This document shows positions 61,838 through 64,000 of a DNA stretch of 64,000 nt, piece by piece. A program made the translations under genes and the position numbers. Each line of letters starts with the position of its first letter. The stretch's first letter is position 1. The DNA comes from Lactobacillus mulieris (GTDB taxonomy: Bacteria > Bacillota > Bacilli > Lactobacillales > Lactobacillaceae): contig NZ_SDGL01000001.1 in assembly GCF_007095465.1 (NCBI RefSeq), forward strand, positions 62,001-126,000, written 5' to 3'. Under the pieces are notes generated by a model. It made no database searches and was not told the origin of the DNA. It saw only the letters and a program-made list of their open reading frames with translations.

Positions 61838-64000
61838 TTATTTTTCGTTTTCCAAAGTGCGGTTTTTATCCCTCTGTAAAACTGGCTTCAAATACTTTCC
61901 TGTCCATGATTTTTCGCATTCTGCAACTTCTTCAGGTGTACCAGTCGTAACGATTTGACCTCCACCTTCACCACCTTCTGGTCCTAAATCAATTAACCAA
62001 TCTGCTGTCTTAATAACATCTAAATTATGTTCAATAACTAGAACAGTATTTCCTTGATCGACTAACCGTTGTAAAACAACTAGCAAACGCTTGATATCAT
62101 CAACATGTAACCCTGTAGTTGGTTCATCTAAAATATAAAAATTATTCCCAGTTGATAATTTTTGAAGTTCACTTGCTAACTTCATTCTCTGTGCTTCACC
62201 ACCAGAAAGTGTAGTTGCAGATTGACCTAATTTAACATATCCCAAACCAACATCAACTATTGTTTGCAATTTACGATGAATTTTTGGAATCTTACTGAAG
62301 AATTCGCGAGCTTCAGAAATTGTCATATCAAGTACTTGCGCAATATTTTTTTCATGATAAGTAACTTCTAATGTTTCAGAATTATATCTTCGGCCATGGC
62401 AGACTTCACATGGAACATAGACATCAGGAAGGAAATTCATCTCAATTTTGATAATTCCATCACCATGACATGCTTCACAACGCCCACCTTTTACATTAAA
62501 TGAGAATCTCGCCTTAGTATAACCTCGAATCTTGGCCTCGTTAGTTTGAGCAAATAAGGCTCTAATATCATCAAAAACACTAGTATATGTAGCCGGATTT
62601 GAACGAGGAGTTCTACCGATTGGGCTTTGATCAATATCAATAATTTTTTCAATATCTTTATAACCGGTTATTTTTTCAAACTTCCCTGGTTTAGCAGAAT
62701 TATGATTTAGCTTTTGTGCAAGTGCCCGTTTTAAAATTGTGTTAACTAAAGTGGATTTTCCAGACCCAGAAACACCTGTTACAACAACAAATTTGCCTAA
62801 TGGAAAATCAACTGTAATATTCTTCAAGTTATGTTCGCAAGCTCCAGAAACAGTAATTTTCTTGCCATTGCCTTTTCTTCTTTCAGTTGGAACGGGAATA
62901 AACTTTTTACCAGACAGATATTGGCCTGTTAATGAATTAGGATTGGCCATCACCTCTTCAGGCGTACCTGCAGCCATCACTTTACCTCCGAAGCTACCAG
63001 CTCCTGGACCCATATCAATCAAATAATCTGCTTGTTTCATTGTTTCGTCGTCGTGTTCCACCACAATTAAAGAATTACCCAAATCACGCATTTTCTTTAA
63101 TGAAGCAATCAAGCGGTCATTATCTCTTTGATGCAATCCAATAGAAGGTTCATCCAAAATATACATTACTCCAGATAAATTAGAGCCAATTTGTGTAGCC
63201 AAACGAATTCTTTGTGCTTCACCACCTGATAAAGTTCCAGCCGAACGCGACAGCGTCAAATAATCTAACCCGACATTAACCAAAAATGTTAGCCGATCAA
63301 TAACTTCTTTTAAAATCGGCTTAGCAATCATGCTTTCTGCTTCGGATAATTTCACAGATTTAAAGAAAGTTAATTCTTTACCAATTGGTAAGTCACTAAC
63401 CTCACTAATATCCTGTCCCATTACTTTAACAGCAAGAGCTTTTTGATTAAGACGCTTACCATGACAAACTGCACATGTTAATTCAGTCATGTATTTGCCC
63501 ATCACTTCACGCATAAATTGGCTCATCGGGTGATGATAGCGCCGATCAATATTATTCATAACCCCTTCAAAAGCTTGCGTTGCATCATTTACGCCAAAAT
63601 CACCTTCTAAATGGAATTTTATTTTTTTATCTGACCCATATAAAACTATTTTTCGTTGACGTTCAGTTAATTTCTTAAATGGTTTGTCCATATTAATTCG
63701 TAAACTCTGACAAGCTTGAGCGAGCATCATCTTATAATAGTCACTATTAGCCCAAGGAGCAATTGCCCCTTCATTTAAGGTTTTATCTTTATCTGGAATA
63801 ACCAAATCTTCATCAACAGCTAATTTCATCCCTAAACCATCACAAGCTTCACATGCTCCAAAAGGTGCGTTGAATGAAAATAATCGTGGCTCCATTTCGC
63901 CAACTGAAAAGCCACATTTAGGACACGCATAATCTTCAGAAAAGTTCAAAACCTGTCCACCAATTACATCGACATCCATATAGCCTTCAGACAAGCGCAA
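61838..64000 (-). CDS. uvrA: Excinuclease ABC subunit A, 3' part (window edge cuts the 5' end)
   Basis: About 720 C-terminal residues of UvrA, the damage-recognition ATPase of nucleotide excision repair. Both ABC signatures are visible (LSGGEAQRIRLATQIGS and LSGGEAQRMKLASEL), Walker B blocks YILDEPSIGLHQRD and YILDEPTTGLHVDD, the second-domain Walker A GVSGSGKSTL, and zinc fingers CPKCGF...CEACDG, CAVCHGKRLN and CEACHGDG...CEVCHGRR. About 225 N-terminal residues, including the first Walker A, lie outside the window. uvrA upstream of rapZ-yvcK-whiA is the normal order. Confidence 0.98.
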   Translation of the reverse strand: MRLSEGYMDVDVIGGQVLNFSEDYACPKCGFSVGEMEPRLFSFNAPFGACEACDGLGMKLAVDEDLVIPDKDKTLNEGAIAPWANSDYYKMMLAQACQSLRINMDKPFKKLTERQRKIVLYGSDKKIKFHLEGDFGVNDATQAFEGVMNNIDRRYHHPMSQFMREVMGKYMTELTCAVCHGKRLNQKALAVKVMGQDISEVSDLPIGKELTFFKSVKLSEAESMIAKPILKEVIDRLTFLVNVGLDYLTLSRSAGTLSGGEAQRIRLATQIGSNLSGVMYILDEPSIGLHQRDNDRLIASLKKMRDLGNSLIVVEHDDETMKQADYLIDMGPGAGSFGGKVMAAGTPEEVMANPNSLTGQYLSGKKFIPVPTERRKGNGKKITVSGACEHNLKNITVDFPLGKFVVVTGVSGSGKSTLVNTILKRALAQKLNHNSAKPGKFEKITGYKDIEKIIDIDQSPIGRTPRSNPATYTSVFDDIRALFAQTNEAKIRGYTKARFSFNVKGGRCEACHGDGIIKIEMNFLPDVYVPCEVCHGRRYNSETLEVTYHEKNIAQVLDMTISEAREFFSKIPKIHRKLQTIVDVGLGYVKLGQSATTLSGGEAQRMKLASELQKLSTGNNFYILDEPTTGLHVDDIKRLLVVLQRLVDQGNTVLVIEHNLDVIKTADWLIDLGPEGGEGGGQIVTTGTPEEVAECEKSWTGKYLKPVLQRDKNRTLENEK

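Overview
The window is low-GC Firmicute DNA whose gene content and order point to a Lactobacillus of the gasseri/johnsonii/acidophilus type. The evidence is the uvrA-rapZ-yvcK-whiA block, cggR-gap-pgk-tpiA-eno-secG-rnr-smpB, murB-potABCD, cdaA-cdaR-glmM, a complete sufCDSUB operon, a tmRNA tag reading AKNNNSYALAA, and strong AGGAGG-type ribosome binding sites. The genus call is inferred from gene order and sequence character, not from a database search. Most genes are on the minus strand; plus-strand genes are single insertions (vanZ-like, yebC, an exonuclease, a LURP-one-like gene, an amino-acid permease, a PerR-like regulator, clpP and tRNA-Arg).

Layout. 1-4213: translation and housekeeping (folD start, nusB, asp23, efp, pepP, rpmA, rplU with an L21 leader) and a shortened VIT-family transporter. 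4313-9371: the Fe-S assembly operon. 9527-12495: an unusual block of about ten very small minus-strand genes forming several paralogous families. It is bracketed by a strong promoter and a long bidirectional hairpin and contains decayed members; no function is recognisable. 12713-13075: tmRNA. 13132-18930: ackA, a YtxK-like methyltransferase and the comG pilus operon. 19030-27920: an amino-acid permease, a metal-binding lipoprotein, yebC, a phosphatase, paired fluoride channels and a copper operon (copY, cupredoxin, copA). 28001-37653: two HAD phosphatases, the c-di-AMP/glucosamine operon, spermidine/putrescine uptake and murB. 37758-49884: tsaE-pta, ung, smpB, rnr, secG and the glycolytic operon under CggR. 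50127-64000: tRNA-Arg(CCG), two amino-acid permeases, PerR-like regulator, clpP, an MFS transporter, a D-lactate-dehydrogenase-family enzyme, an unknown polytopic membrane protein, then whiA-yvcK-rapZ and the 3' part of uvrA.

Regulation can be read at several points: a CggR-type operator with a 17-bp-spaced promoter, a near-perfect CIRCE element before clpP, a CopY-type box before copY, a cre-like site on a permease promoter, and two places (ackA/ssrA and perR/clpP) where a promoter is built into the terminator hairpin of the preceding gene. The region most deserving of follow-up is the small-gene block at 9.5-12.5 kb.
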